From assembly GCF_910592395.1 (NCBI RefSeq), contig NC_088310.1, forward strand, positions 7,571,501 to 7,635,500: 64,000 nucleotides of DNA. Reading direction: 5' to 3'. Under the pieces are notes generated by a model that did no database searches, had not been told where the DNA came from, and was given only the letters and a program-made list of their open reading frames with translations. The stretch is from Lineus longissimus (taxonomy: Eukaryota; Nemertea; Pilidiophora; Heteronemertea; Lineidae). Made by a program: the position numbers and the translations under genes. This document shows positions 55,301-64,000 of the stretch, in pieces; the first letter of the stretch is position 1, and every line of letters begins with the position of its first letter.

Positions 55301-57698
55301 AATAAGAATCAAGAGAATTTTTTCAATCTGGCCAAAAACACGTCATTTTATGAAAAGTTGGTAATGTACCAGGACAGGAAGTTACTATGAATCGGGTATA
55401 CTACTGTAAAACCAAAAAATATTCATTGCCATTTTATTTCACTGGCATAATTGAATTTAGCCTTTTGACAAACACATGACATTAATTTCAATTTGATTAC
55501 CTGTAAATGCGAAAATGAAAGGTATGCAAACATTTCCGAGTTCACACTATTCTGAGATCCTGTGTGTGATGGCCATGTCATAAGGTTTACACATAATGGA
55601 ACTATTTTATCTTATCAAAGCCTTGTATGTCAAAATGCTAGTATATTAGAATATTTTTGAAAATAGATTATCCTTGTTCATCAGATTTAACGATGGTGGA
55701 CATTTGGAACCTTTTTGTTTCTGCTTCAGGTTCTGATTTACAAAGACAAGTACTTGGTGAATACGATGAAAACGGAAGACATCGTGACGGGCATGCAGTT
55801 TGGAAAGTTTGGGCGAGAAGATGGCGCACTTATAATGACGACGAGAGGTACGTCATGAACTGAAATTTGTGGACTATCTGAGAATTCAGCGTGCATGTGC
55901 TTCGGCTGCTGAATTCTTTTCAATTGTTTTGGGGCAACTCATAAAAATTAGTCACTCATAGAATGATGGGTCTGCATCATTGAACCCATGATAACTGGTA
56001 CAGAAAAATTTGAATTTACATTTCTTCCTCAAGTCAGATCAACTTAAGAATGTCTGTGAAGTGATTAATATGGTAGTTGAAATAAAGAAGTTTTGCCATT
56101 GAATTTAATTTTTTTCTGTTTTTTCGTCCAAGGTGGCGGTCTCATTGTAAAGATTCTCAAACGTACCGCTAACTTCGAAGAGAAGGATATGGCGGCTGGA
56201 CCACCTGCAGCCCAGAGCGTCAAACTCAACATCCCAAAGAAGACCAAGCTCTTTGTTGATCAGACGATGAGAGAGAGAGAAAATTCAGTTGGTAGGTCTC
56301 GGTTGTCTTTGTTGGCTCCCTTCTATGGGCTAAATGTGCAAGGGCTATTTTTGATATTTCAAAAAATTCCTTAGAAATGGTCGTAATCATGACACATCAT
56401 AAATCCCCAGAAAGAGCAAATTGAGAACTTTCTAAGGAATGGTTGTGGTATTCACTGGTGATTATCTTTAGCTTTGGATTGTTGTGTGTTTTGCCCACTT
56501 GTAAGCGTCTGCTAAGATGATCATTTAGGGTGTCTTTTCACCAGATGTCCTTTCTGTTGAATATGAAAAATGTGTAGGCCTTAGGAATTGCTTGGAAGAA
56601 TACTCTTTTTTTCTCATTTGCAGTCATTGTAGGAAAGAATCTCTCACAGCATTCTCTCTATTTTGTAGCCATGCATCGAGCTTTCCAGCATGATCTCTAC
56701 CGGTTGCGCCTCACCACGGCAAGAAGTTACGTCAAGGCCTTAGAAACGAGCAACACGCCCGTCTCAACCTCGGTCGAAGAACCTCTCAAGTTGAATGCCC
56801 ACGTCCAGGGCATCGGCCCGTCATTCAAACTGACCGTCAACCTACAGAATACATCGCTGAGCGTCCCGTCTCTGAATCTCCTCATCACGTTCCAATATGA
56901 TGAGAAACTTTATTCCCTGGCAAAGCCACAAATACCAGTAAGTTCATTCCCGTATAATATTGTTTTGAGTCTTTTTGGTCTCAAACAACCAGTAGCTGAT
57001 GATATTTGCAGAGAAGGCTTGATGACTGAATAGAAGTTAACGAAGCAATTTGACTGTGAGCTAATATGACAATTTTGACCTCTAGTGACAACACTGTGGG
57101 CCAATATGACAAGTTTGACCTCTAGTGACAAGACTGTGAGCCAATATGACAAGTTTGACTTAATATTCGATAAGATATTAAGTAAGTTGGACCAAGAATG
57201 GAATAGATCGGTTGATTTGCACGTATGTTTGATCATACTAGATATGACAAACTATTCGATAGTATACTTGTCAATTCTTGTTATGACTCTATTTGCAGGT
57301 GCCCATGTTGGTCCCAGGTCTCAACTATGCTTTTGATACTTTTTTAGAGTGCCTCAGTGACAAGGGCATCTCGGACACGTTAAAGGTAATAAGATTCTGG
57401 ATGCTGTGGGGTGGATATCATATTTCAGTCATAGCAGAGAGATCTTTAAAGGGTAATGCCGTTTGTAATTACTGGTGGTCCAGGAAAATAGAAATGCAGA
57501 CATACAAAATGCAGTAGTACAGTAATCATGCATAGGAATTTGATGAAACTTGGTATAGGTATTTTTAATGAGTACGTAGGCCTTTAACATTATTTTCTGA
57601 TTTCTTTCCAGGTGTTTGTTCTTCGTCAAGGAAAAAGCGTTCCAATCATTACTGCTGTAATCAGTATGCCGGTCAGCGAGACCATGGTGGTCGTCTAG
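46626..57698 (+). CDS. BBS1: BBS1, BBSome subunit (14 exons, two alternative exon 4s)
   Basis: Exons are 46626-46738, 49234-49403, 49863-49952, 50184-50308 (4a) or 52823-52947 (4b), 53295-53341, 53777-53885, 54250-54488, 54775-54895, 55125-55235, 55730-55847, 56133-56291, 56669-56937, 57299-57385 and 57612-57698. All phases agree, giving 614 residues (human 593). A second ATG at 46629 has better context (A at -3, G at +4). BBS1 is part of the BBSome, which carries membrane cargo in cilia, and binds ARL6/BBS3 through its propeller. The propeller (residues about 37-440) shows [58 protein letters not shown] and the [11 protein letters not shown] strand. The C-terminal GAE-like domain follows [15 protein letters not shown] and includes [19 protein letters not shown] and [20 protein letters not shown]. 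Confidence 0.97.
46805..47098 (+). mobile_element. tRNA-derived SINE in BBS1 intron 1
   Basis: The head GCTGTGGTGTAGTGGCTTGG carries an A box and GTCCCGGGTTCGATCCCCAC a B box, 36 nt apart. A body of about 200 bp follows and the tail is simple repeats of AACTTTA. It is in the same orientation as BBS1. Confidence 0.8.
47513..47671. mobile_element. Family-A MITE, full length, TA target duplication
   Basis: It runs from CAGTAGAACCTCCCTTAGTG to GAGAGGTTCCACTG, with TA immediately on each side (47511-47512 and 47672-47673). The 159-bp non-coding body has ACTAGTTTTGGTCCCAAATT, as in the 43403 and 61721 copies. It lies in BBS1 intron 1. Confidence 0.8.
47852..48497. repeat. 61-bp inverted repeat pair bounding 646 bp
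   Basis: Arms 47852-47912 and 48437-48497 are inverse copies matching at 58 of 61 positions (outer end TCAGCATGAATCCCATAACT). They lie in BBS1 intron 1. The interior has no convincing reading frame, and no target duplication is obvious. Confidence 0.75.
50184..50308 (+). other. BBS1: BBS1 exon 4a
   Basis: 125 nt, entering in phase 1 and leaving in phase 0, with acceptor CTATTTCAG and donor CAG|GTAGTC. It encodes the propeller blade part around [20 protein letters not shown] and ends MWNQHQQ. See exon 4b for the alternative. Confidence 0.88.
51291..52429. mobile_element. Family-C element with internal ~300-bp repeats and GAC microsatellite
   Basis: The 5' end AGGGCCATTGTGCTCACCT is inverse to the 3' end AGGTGAGCTAAAAAGGGC. 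Just before the 3' end lies a hairpin (AGCTCACCTC, 6-nt loop, GAGGTGAGCT). Internally a unit of about 300-314 bp recurs three times (TGTGACCTTGA near 51428, 51742 and 52041; GGCCCCCT near 51570; GCCCCCTGGTGG near 51880). A GAC/CGACGA triplet run lies at 52310-52378. A shorter copy is at 63495-63735. Terminal inverted repeats suggest a DNA element, while the 3' hairpin also recalls Helitron ends. It separates BBS1 exons 4a and 4b. Confidence 0.7.
52310..52378 (+). repeat. GAC triplet microsatellite
   Basis: ACGGACGACGACGGACGACG then (GAC)n, about 69 bp. It translates as poly-Asp on one strand and poly-Ser on the other, which explains two spurious reading frames there. Confidence 0.95.
52823..52947 (+). 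other. BBS1: BBS1 exon 4b (alternative to 4a)
   Basis: 125 nt with the same phases as 4a, acceptor CTGTGTCTAG and donor GAG|GTATAC. It encodes [20 protein letters not shown] and ends DVWDQARE, closer to human BBS1 ([26 protein letters not shown]) than 4a is. The two exons share 25 of 41 residues. Including both puts 4b out of frame and gives a TAA inside it. Skipping both reads GGA AAG AAT TGA into exon 5. Confidence 0.88.
53353..53369 (+). repeat. Poly-C tract (17 C) just after the BBS1 exon 5 donor
   Basis: The run starts 12 nt downstream of the exon ending at 53341 (47 nt long). C-rich intronic tracts can bind PCBP/hnRNP K-type proteins. Whether this one does is unknown. Confidence 0.9.
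57447..57588 (+). mobile_element. Family-B element filling BBS1 intron 13
   Basis: TTTAAAGGGTAATGCCGTTT, ATTACTGGTGGTCCAGGAAA and GATGAAACTTGGTAT match the copy at 42194-42438, and it ends GTAGGCCTTTAA. The intron (57386-57611) is 226 bp, so most of it is this element. Confidence 0.65.
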
Positions 57699-57840
57699 TT
57701 ATGAATGACCGTGTCTTCTGGAGTTAGTCCGTTCCCGCCCAGATGAAAAATCAGAATGCCCGTCAGCGAGACCATGGTGGTCATCTAGTTATGAATGACC
57801 GTGTATTCTGCAGTTAGTCCGCCCCCGCCCTGATGAAAAT
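57661..57840 (+). repeat. 90-bp tandem duplication across the BBS1 stop codon
   Basis: CAGCGAGACCATGGTGGTC and TAGTTATGAATGACCGTGT occur at 57661 and again exactly 90 bp later at 57751, with about 10% divergence. The first copy includes the last codons ([10 protein letters not shown]) and the TAG at 57696-57698. The second is entirely in the 3' UTR. Confidence 0.85.
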
Positions 57841-58238
57841 TATCAAAAAGACTGTCCAAATATTGATACATTTCTGCTGTCACATGACTACTGAAATTCA
57901 TGAAAATGTTGTGAAGTGAAGAATTAGGCCTGACACATAACCTTCAGCAATTAATTTTTCCGGTTGTGCAGGGTTAAAGGTTGGAGGATTGTCTTGAGCT
58001 AAAGCCAGTGATAATTACAGTGATCCATGGCAGAGGTCACGACAGATAGGCATCCAAAAGTGCCCATGAACATTTGGAAGGATATTTGTATACATTTTCA
58101 AGTTCATTCAGTTGGCATCCTGTCTAAGAATTAACATAACCTCGCAAAGGTTCTCCTTCAAAGCTGGATATTATTGCAATATCGATGTATCTGTGTAAAG
58201 TTGTTTTGCAAGTTGTCTGTGATGTTTCTACTAAGGTG

Positions 58239-58248
58239 AATAAATAAA
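58239..58248 (+). terminator. Polyadenylation signal, BBS1
   Basis: Overlapping AATAAATAAA about 540 nt past the BBS1 stop, followed by a T/G-rich stretch (TCGGCTTTTTATTTTGAC). Confidence 0.6.
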
Positions 58249-58571
58249 TCCACCAATATGAACAAATCTGATATCGGCTTTTTATTTTGACTGTACGAAA
58301 TTGAAGATCCTAATATTCGACTACAGTTACTTGGAAGAATATGCCTTCACGCCACTGGACGTTGGATGTGAACTGCAAGGGATTTTATCATTGCTGAACA
58401 ACTGACTTTCTGGTTGTGACGCAATCCTCTGGAAAGGATTTATTGTGAATGAAATTCTTCTTTGTATTTGCCCATGTCCAGAGAAGTCACTATCATCAAG
58501 TCACACATCATCCTTGCAGGTGTCGTAACCCTATTAGTTTTTTGCAGGAGGTACACGCATGGAGTCATCTT

Positions 58572-60000
58572 AACTGTAGGCTACTGTCTATATGTGTGGG
58601 ATCTTTTACTTTCCCTGGCATAGACACTCAAGTACAAGGTCCCCTGGCTTAAAGTCTCATCTGACCACAGGCTTTAGCTACTGTGTGGGATCTTTTACTT
58701 GCCCTGGCATAGACACTCAAGTACAAGGTACCACGGCTTAAAGTCTCATTTGACTACAGGCTATAGCTACTGTGTGGGATCTTTTACTTGCCCTGGCATA
58801 GACACTCAAGTACAAGGTACCACGGCTTAAAGTCTCATTTGACTACAGGCTATAGCTACTGTGTGGGATCTTTTACTTGCCCTGGCATAGACGCTCAAGT
58901 ACAAGGTACCACGGCTTAAAGTCTCATTTGACTACAGGCTATAGCTACTGTGTGGGATCTTTTACTTGCCCTGGCATAGACACTCAAGTACAAGGTACCA
59001 TGGCTTAAAGTCTCATCTGACTACAGGCTATGGCTACTGTGTTGGATCTTTTACTTGCTCTGGCATAGACACTCAAGTACAAGGTACCACGGCTTAAAGT
59101 CTCATCTGACTACAGGCTATAGCTACTGTGTTGGATCTTTTACTTGCCCTGGCATAGACACTCAAGTACAAGGTACCACGGCTTAAAGTCTCATCTGACT
59201 ACAGGCTTTAGCTACTGTGTTGGATCTTTTACTTGCCCTGGCATAGACACTCAAGTACAAGGTACCACGGCTTAAAGTCTCATCTGACTACAGGCTATAG
59301 CTACTGTGTTGGATCTTTTACTTGCTCTGGCATAGACACTCAAGTACAAGGTACCACGGCTTGAAGTCTCATCTGACTACAGGCTTTTGCTACTGTGTGG
59401 GATCTTTTACTTGCCCTCTCATAGACACTCAAGTACAAGGTACCACGGCTTAAAGTCTCATCTGACTACAGGCTACAGCTATTGTGTTGGATCTTTTACT
59501 TGCCCTGGCATAGACACTCAAGTACAAGGTACCACGGCTTGAAGTCTCATCTGACTACAGGCTATAGCTACTGTGTTGGATCTTTTACTAGCCCTGTTAT
59601 AGACACTCAAGTACAAGGTACCAGGGCTTAAAGTCTCATCTGACAACAGGCTATAGCTACTGTGTAGGATCTTTTACTTGCCCTGGCATAGACACTCAAG
59701 TACAAGGTCCCATGGCTTAAAGTCTCATCTGACAACAGGCTATAGCTACTGTGTAGGATCTTTTACTTGCCCTGCTATAGACACTCAGGTACAAGGTACC
59801 ATGGCTTTAAGTCTCATCTGACAACATGCAGGCTATAGCTACTTTGTTGGATCTTTTACTTGCCCTGTTATAGACACTCAAGTACAAGGTCCCATGGCTT
59901 AAAGTCTCATCTGACAACAGGCTATAGCTACTGTGTTGGATCTTTTACTTGCCCTGGCATAGACACTCAGGTACAAGGGACCATGGCTTTAAGTCTCATC
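58572..60000. repeat. 89-bp minisatellite, about 16 units
   Basis: GGATCTTTTACTTGCCCTGG recurs every 89 bp (58600, 58689, 58778 and so on) to about 59942. The two rightmost spacings are slightly longer. Each unit also has CATAGACACTCAAGTACAAG and CGGCTTAAAGTCTCATCTGA. The rightmost unit runs on into CTCATCCAAAAGACC, a motif typical of SINE bodies, and then towards the tRNA-like head at 60105-60180. Confidence 0.93.
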
Positions 60001-60345
60001 CAAAAGACCCTCATTGATCTATCTCATATTTCGCCTCGATCTTGCTGTGAAGAGCCAGGAGTTTTAGTTACTTGAAAACCACGCCAGTTCATCGAGATCC
60101 TTGGTTCTACCCAGGACTGAATCCAGGCCGTGTTGTGAGGTAGCCGGAGTGTTACCCACTAGGCTATGAGGCCGGTGGGGTGCCAGTTTGGCTTATTGAC
60201 CTTCTGATTCTGTCCACGTCTCCTTGGATGGTGTCTTTAATTGCCCTGGCATGGGGAATATGTAGTAGAACTCCAGTCTTATATCTCATTCAAAGGATAA
60301 AGCATTGTACAGGGTAAGGTGTCTTGCTCAAGGATACTTGTGATT
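60001..60345 (-). mobile_element. tRNA-derived SINE (minus strand), source of the 89-bp array
   Basis: On the minus strand from about 60178 there is CCTCATAGCCTAGTGGGTAA (A-box-like) and CCTGGATTCAGTCCTGGG (B-box-like), followed by a body that merges with the 89-bp unit. Sequence at 60230-60345 (TTGCCCTGGCATGGGG, TCTTATATCTCATTCAAAGG, GTGTCTTGCTCAAGGATAC) is a second, older SINE body. The boundaries are approximate. Confidence 0.6.
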
Positions 60346-60412
60346 AAGTACCGGGGTAGTATGGGGTTGGAAACAGAGGAAGAAAAACTTAGTTTTCATA
60401 AAATGAAATTCT

Positions 60413-60418
60413 TTTATT
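60413..60418 (-). terminator. Polyadenylation signal, S9-like hydrolase gene
   Basis: TTTATT on the plus strand (AATAAA on the minus strand), 235 nt past the TAG at 60653. Confidence 0.55.
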
Positions 60419-60652
60419 GAAAAATGTCTTTAGTTTAGAAAAGCATTTTGTTTCAAAATACATATGCTAATGATTCACAAATGTAACAGACAGATGATTA
60501 CACAGTGGACTGTCCTAGTCACAGTTGAGTACGGTTAATACAGACAAAGTTAAATGCACTTCAAATGCAATTACCCATCAGTTTAGGTATCTTGCATCAA
60601 ATGCAATTTTCCTGGAATGTCCTGATGTTGGCACTTTTGTAAAATTTCCACA

Positions 60653-63600
60653 CTAGCACACACACGAAATGAGGTCTGGCCGCAGTTCCCATCGGTTACC
60701 CCAGAATCCAACACAGCTATATCCTCCAGGTCCTTTTGCCTTGAACTCGGGACCAGTGATGGCAAAGTCGGGGATCAAGTTAGAAAACTTAAAAAGGAGG
60801 AGAGAACAATTTAGTTCCTAATTTTGAGACAAAAGTAACATTCACATGTCCAAACATCAATGAAACTGCATGGATAAAGCCTGCAGTGAGTCCAGTTTTT
60901 ACCTTGGTGGGAATGATCAGTTCGAATGATAAGGGTTGTGTGGGTGTTCCCATTTCAATAGCCTGCTAGTACCCAGGGTAAAAGTAAATGTCACCACTGG
61001 TAACCTCCTCGATAGCAATGGCAAACTGGCTGGCGACTCAACAAATTCAAGACGACTTTCTACTTACTGGTGACCTAGTCATTGGTGGTATAGTCGGAGA
61101 AGCAAGGGTGACGACGTCTCTGAAGCCTTGAACTGATAAACCCATCAAGACCATGGCGAGGTTGGTTTGCCCGTTTGGGGCCAAGAACATAGCACCCGAA
61201 CGCTGATCGGAGAAGGAGCAGCTCCCAAGCTGAAATCCTGAAAAACGCATAATTGGGTAAAAAGGCTGCATAACTTGGTGGGAGACTGAATGAATTAGAA
61301 GTGAAGCCTGGACAAGATTTCATACAAAACAGGACGAACTTTAAAACACTTTGAATGTAACTCTGTCACAGCAGTGGTGAAATGTCCAGAATCAATAAGT
61401 GGTATGAATAAAGACTAGGAAATGCTTTTACTAAAAACTTCATGTACATTAATACACATGGCCTTTTTCTACAAAACTGAAGTAAAAGCATTTACTAGTA
61501 TTTATTCATCACCCATTCCCTTGATACATTCCATATACTGGTATCATAAACTGAAGCTCAGGAATTCCAGGATTCATATATTTTTACCTTTCTTGATGCT
61601 GATCGGAACTTTGGAGATGTATTCAGCTGACCAGTGATTTTCTTCTGGACCTCCTAGTAATATCAAGTTATACTTTGCTGAAATGAGAAGACAATTAGAT
61701 TTCACCTAGCTGGTTACCGGCTTTGGGGACAACTCTATATCAAGGACAATCTCTCTATTAAAGACATTGGTTTTGCCCCCAAATTGGTTGTTTCAATTTA
61801 ATTTCACCTCTCTAATCAGGACACCTCTCTATTAAGAACAGCACAAGTGAGTCCCCAGGGTGTCCTAGATAGAATGGTTCTACTTTTACTGGAACCTACC
61901 TTTGATATCCTCAGTGATATCAGTATCCTTGACGATAGGTGCCAGCGCATCAGACGTCAGATGAAATAGGTTTGCGATGTATAAAGCAGACTCAAAGATC
62001 GCCGTCTTCATCTCACTCCCTTTAGTGCCTGGAAAATGAATATTATAGGTCAACAGGGATGCTTGAATAACTGTCCTTGAGCAAGACACTTAACCAAACT
62101 TGCTTCCCGAACTGCTTTATAGATGGGTACTCATTTGGAAGAGATTGTCCATGTGAGTCAATGTTTAGAGAGGAGCACTGGATGGAACTGGAATGTGATA
62201 CTGAAGGTATACTCAGAGAATCAGCATACGTCTCTAAAAAAATATTTGGTTGAGAGCTGAGTCAACTGGGACATTATTCTCTCTACATGTATAAACAATA
62301 TTCGGCGATTGTAATGTGAGTAGGAGGAAACCGGAGACTCCGAGGAAACATACGCTGTCAAAGAGAGTCGCCCTCTCCTTTGCATGAGTTTACCAGACTG
62401 CAGACCTGGGATCTCAAGAGGTGACCGACGCTGATGTTTGCAATGAGCCACTCAGACAGCCCAACGTCCGCATACAAGACTTTGGTGAAGACAGGGACTA
62501 AGAGGAGCTCTCAAAAACAAATGATAGGCCTACAATAACACATACCTATTACGATCAGAAATGGTTGTTCAGCAACTCGTCTCGCTGGTCCTAGATTTGA
62601 AGGGCCTCTCTCATGTTTCAAATCATCAAGAATACAGAGCGTCCATTTTCCTGAAAGTATGCATAGGTCACTTTACAACAAGGACAAAGAATAGGTCAGA
62701 TTGTGGAAATGACAAGTTGGAGACCAGAGACTGTGATTGAGAGATTTTCCTGTCTGTGTTTGCTGAGGGATGTTCCACTTCAAATTGCCCAATGCCATTG
62801 ATAGCAGATACAACCCGAATGGGAATTGGCCACTTGCGACAAAAAGGGTTGAATAATCAATTCTTATGTCAACAATTAAACGAAAATCCATCTTACCCGA
62901 CTTCAAACAGAATTCGTCAGTACCATCTGACTCGTGCCATTCAATATCTTGACCATCAATCGTAAGTTTGAGCTGTTTCCATGACAATGGTCGAACAGAC
63001 GAACCTCCAATAGAAAATCTGGCAACATTCGCTGTTTCCAAAGAAGCGTCATGAACCCTCAGAACACCCTGAAAGTATCAACGAGAAAAGTATTTGTATA
63101 TCCGAGTATCAACACAACGGCAATGTTGAAATTTGTAGTCAGTGCATGTTTACGTAATTTTCAAATTCAATCACAAATTTCAAATTGTTCCTGAATGGTG
63201 TAGGCCTTTTCGACTTGAGTGGAAAAGCCTCACCTTGATCGTACTAATCCGAAAGGGTGTTGTCTGCTGCAGTATCTTCAGTCCATTCAGACTGCCACCA
63301 AATGCTGGATTGATCACAGATAAAGTGAAAGACTTGTCCTCATTTGCTGCCTTTGAATATTTAGACTCAGTATCAAGTTTCTGATGCTCGCGATGAAGTC
63401 TGACAACGCCGAGGGTAAAGTCTCGCAACTTTGGGTCATTTACGGCACCACCGTCGTTCGTCTGCCTGAAGAAAAAGCGCCGTTTTAGATGGTCAGGGCC
63501 ATTTTGCTCACCTACCTCACAGATAGGTAATCGATTTTGATTTTAGCCACCTGGTGGCCAAACAGGGAATCAAAGTGGACTGAAGTCTCATTACATAGGG

Positions 63601-63914
63601 CTACCTATAAACCAAATTTCAAGTCGATAGCTCCAGTAGTTACAAAACGTGCCTAGGTCAATATACAAACGACAACAACACTGCCATTGACGAGCGCTAG
63701 ATAAGCTCACCTCTCAGAAAGGTGAGCTATAAAGCAGACGAGACAATGACCATCCTATTTCTTACCACGTGTCCCACCACCAATGCTCTTTCCCTGCCAG
63801 CTCAGTGTAGGTGACATTCACTTTGTATTCATTCAGTATGCGGTACATACGGCGAACAAAGTAGGGATGGACGGTCCTGTCCTTTGCTCCTATTCTTAAT
63901 AACACTGGAACATC
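60653..63914 (-). CDS. Alpha/beta-hydrolase (S9 peptidase-like) protein, 5' partial, last 8 exons
   Basis: Minus-strand exons 63914-63766, 63465-63234, 63068-62897, 62650-62546, 62028-61900, 61677-61588, 61237-61068 and 60787-60653 join in phase through all seven junctions to a TAG, giving 393 residues. The first visible exon reads DVPVLLRIGAKDRTVHPYFV and later YTELAGKEHWWWDT. This is the Asp/His half of a prolyl-oligopeptidase-type triad (Asp in GAKD, His in KEHWWW). The Ser would lie left of it in the protein, outside the window. About 340 residues follow the His, ending with MFLAPNGQTNLAMVL, TIPPMTRSP, FKAKGPGGYSCVGFWGNRW and RPDLISCVC. Normal S9 enzymes end soon after the His, so this long tail, with a Gly/Trp/Cys-rich terminus, is unusual. 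I know no established gene name. Confidence 0.8.
61721..61888. mobile_element. Family-A MITE in an S9-like gene intron
   Basis: TCTCTCTATTAAAGACATTG, GCCCCCAAATTGGTTGTTTC and CTCTCTAATCAGGACACCTC identify the family. One end (AGAATGGTTCTACTT) stops about 12 nt from the splice donor at 61900. Confidence 0.65.
62065..62465. mobile_element. SINE-body fragments in an S9-like gene intron
   Basis: CCTTGAGCAAGACACTTAAC near 62076 and GGAGGAAACCGGAGACTCCG near 62322 are sequences widespread in tRNA-derived SINE bodies of marine animals. A motif at 62410-62460 (CAAGAGGTGACCGACGCTGA) is shared with 6595-6645 (CAGAGGTGACAGACACTGA). No intact head is visible. Confidence 0.45.
63157..63212. mobile_element. 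Family-B 3' end fragment
   Basis: TTTCAAATTGTTCCTGAATG and GGTGTAGGCCTTTT match the 3' terminus of the copy at 42194-42438. It ends about 22 nt from the exon boundary at 63234 of the hydrolase gene. Confidence 0.55.
63495..63735. mobile_element. Family-C element occupying nearly a whole intron
   Basis: AGGGCCATTTTGCTCACCT at one end, AGCTCACCT-loop-AGGTGAGCT at the other, and inside CACCTGGTGGCCAAACAGGG and GTTACAAAACGTGCC, as in the 51291 copy. The host intron is 63466-63765 (300 bp), of which the element is about 241 bp. Confidence 0.75.
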
Positions 63915-64000
63915 CTGGAAGGGAAAATGTCAAATATCCAGTGGTCGAGTGATAACTTATATGATTATTCAGTTACTAACGGTTACTTCCAGCCCGGACC

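Overview
This 64 kb window is nuclear DNA from an animal, most likely a marine invertebrate. The genes are split by short GT-AG introns (plus one GC-AG intron), AATAAA signals follow the stop codons, and tRNA-derived SINEs, inverted-repeat (MITE-like) elements and minisatellites fill the introns and gaps. The gene set (Pellino, MKKS/BBS6, canonical poly(A) polymerase, seipin, PIGF, BBS1) is typical of bilaterians. The species cannot be named from sequence alone. Exon models were read by hand from splice sites, reading phase and remembered family sequence. Almost every junction keeps phase.

Layout. (1) 28-11161 (+): Pellino E3 ubiquitin ligase, lacking only its first exon(s). (2) 13894-18856: a large 75-bp minisatellite with internal orientation switches, lying between the convergent Pellino and MKKS genes. 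(3) 19101-21669 (-): MKKS (BBS6). (4) 22017-23952 (-): two small membrane-protein reading frames that may share one transcript. (5) 25323-26636 (+): a single-exon ankyrin protein resembling ANKRD61. (6) 30003-37546 (-): poly(A) polymerase in 20 exons. (7) 37863-41962 (+): seipin in nine exons, head-to-head with poly(A) polymerase. (8) 44420-46203 (-): PIGF in five exons. (9) 46626-57698 (+): BBS1 in 14 exons, head-to-head with PIGF, with two alternative versions of exon 4. (10) 58572-60000: an 89-bp minisatellite apparently grown from the body of a SINE. (11) 60653-63914 (-): the C-terminal eight exons of an alpha/beta-hydrolase (S9-like) protein whose start is outside the window.

How the genes relate. 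MKKS belongs to the chaperonin-like complex that assembles the BBSome, and BBS1 is a BBSome subunit, so two genes of one ciliary pathway lie about 25 kb apart. Seipin (ER lipid-droplet biogenesis) and PIGF (ER GPI-anchor synthesis) are both ER membrane proteins, but each shares its upstream region with an unrelated neighbour.

The best novelty is the BBS1 exon 4a/4b pair. Both are 125 nt and 61% identical in protein. Including both, or neither, gives a premature stop, so the reading frame requires exactly one. Other points worth following are the 1320-bp higher-order repeat in the 75-bp array, a mobile element carrying repeated nuclear-receptor-like half-sites, an intron made almost wholly of that element, and the possible two-cistron microprotein gene.
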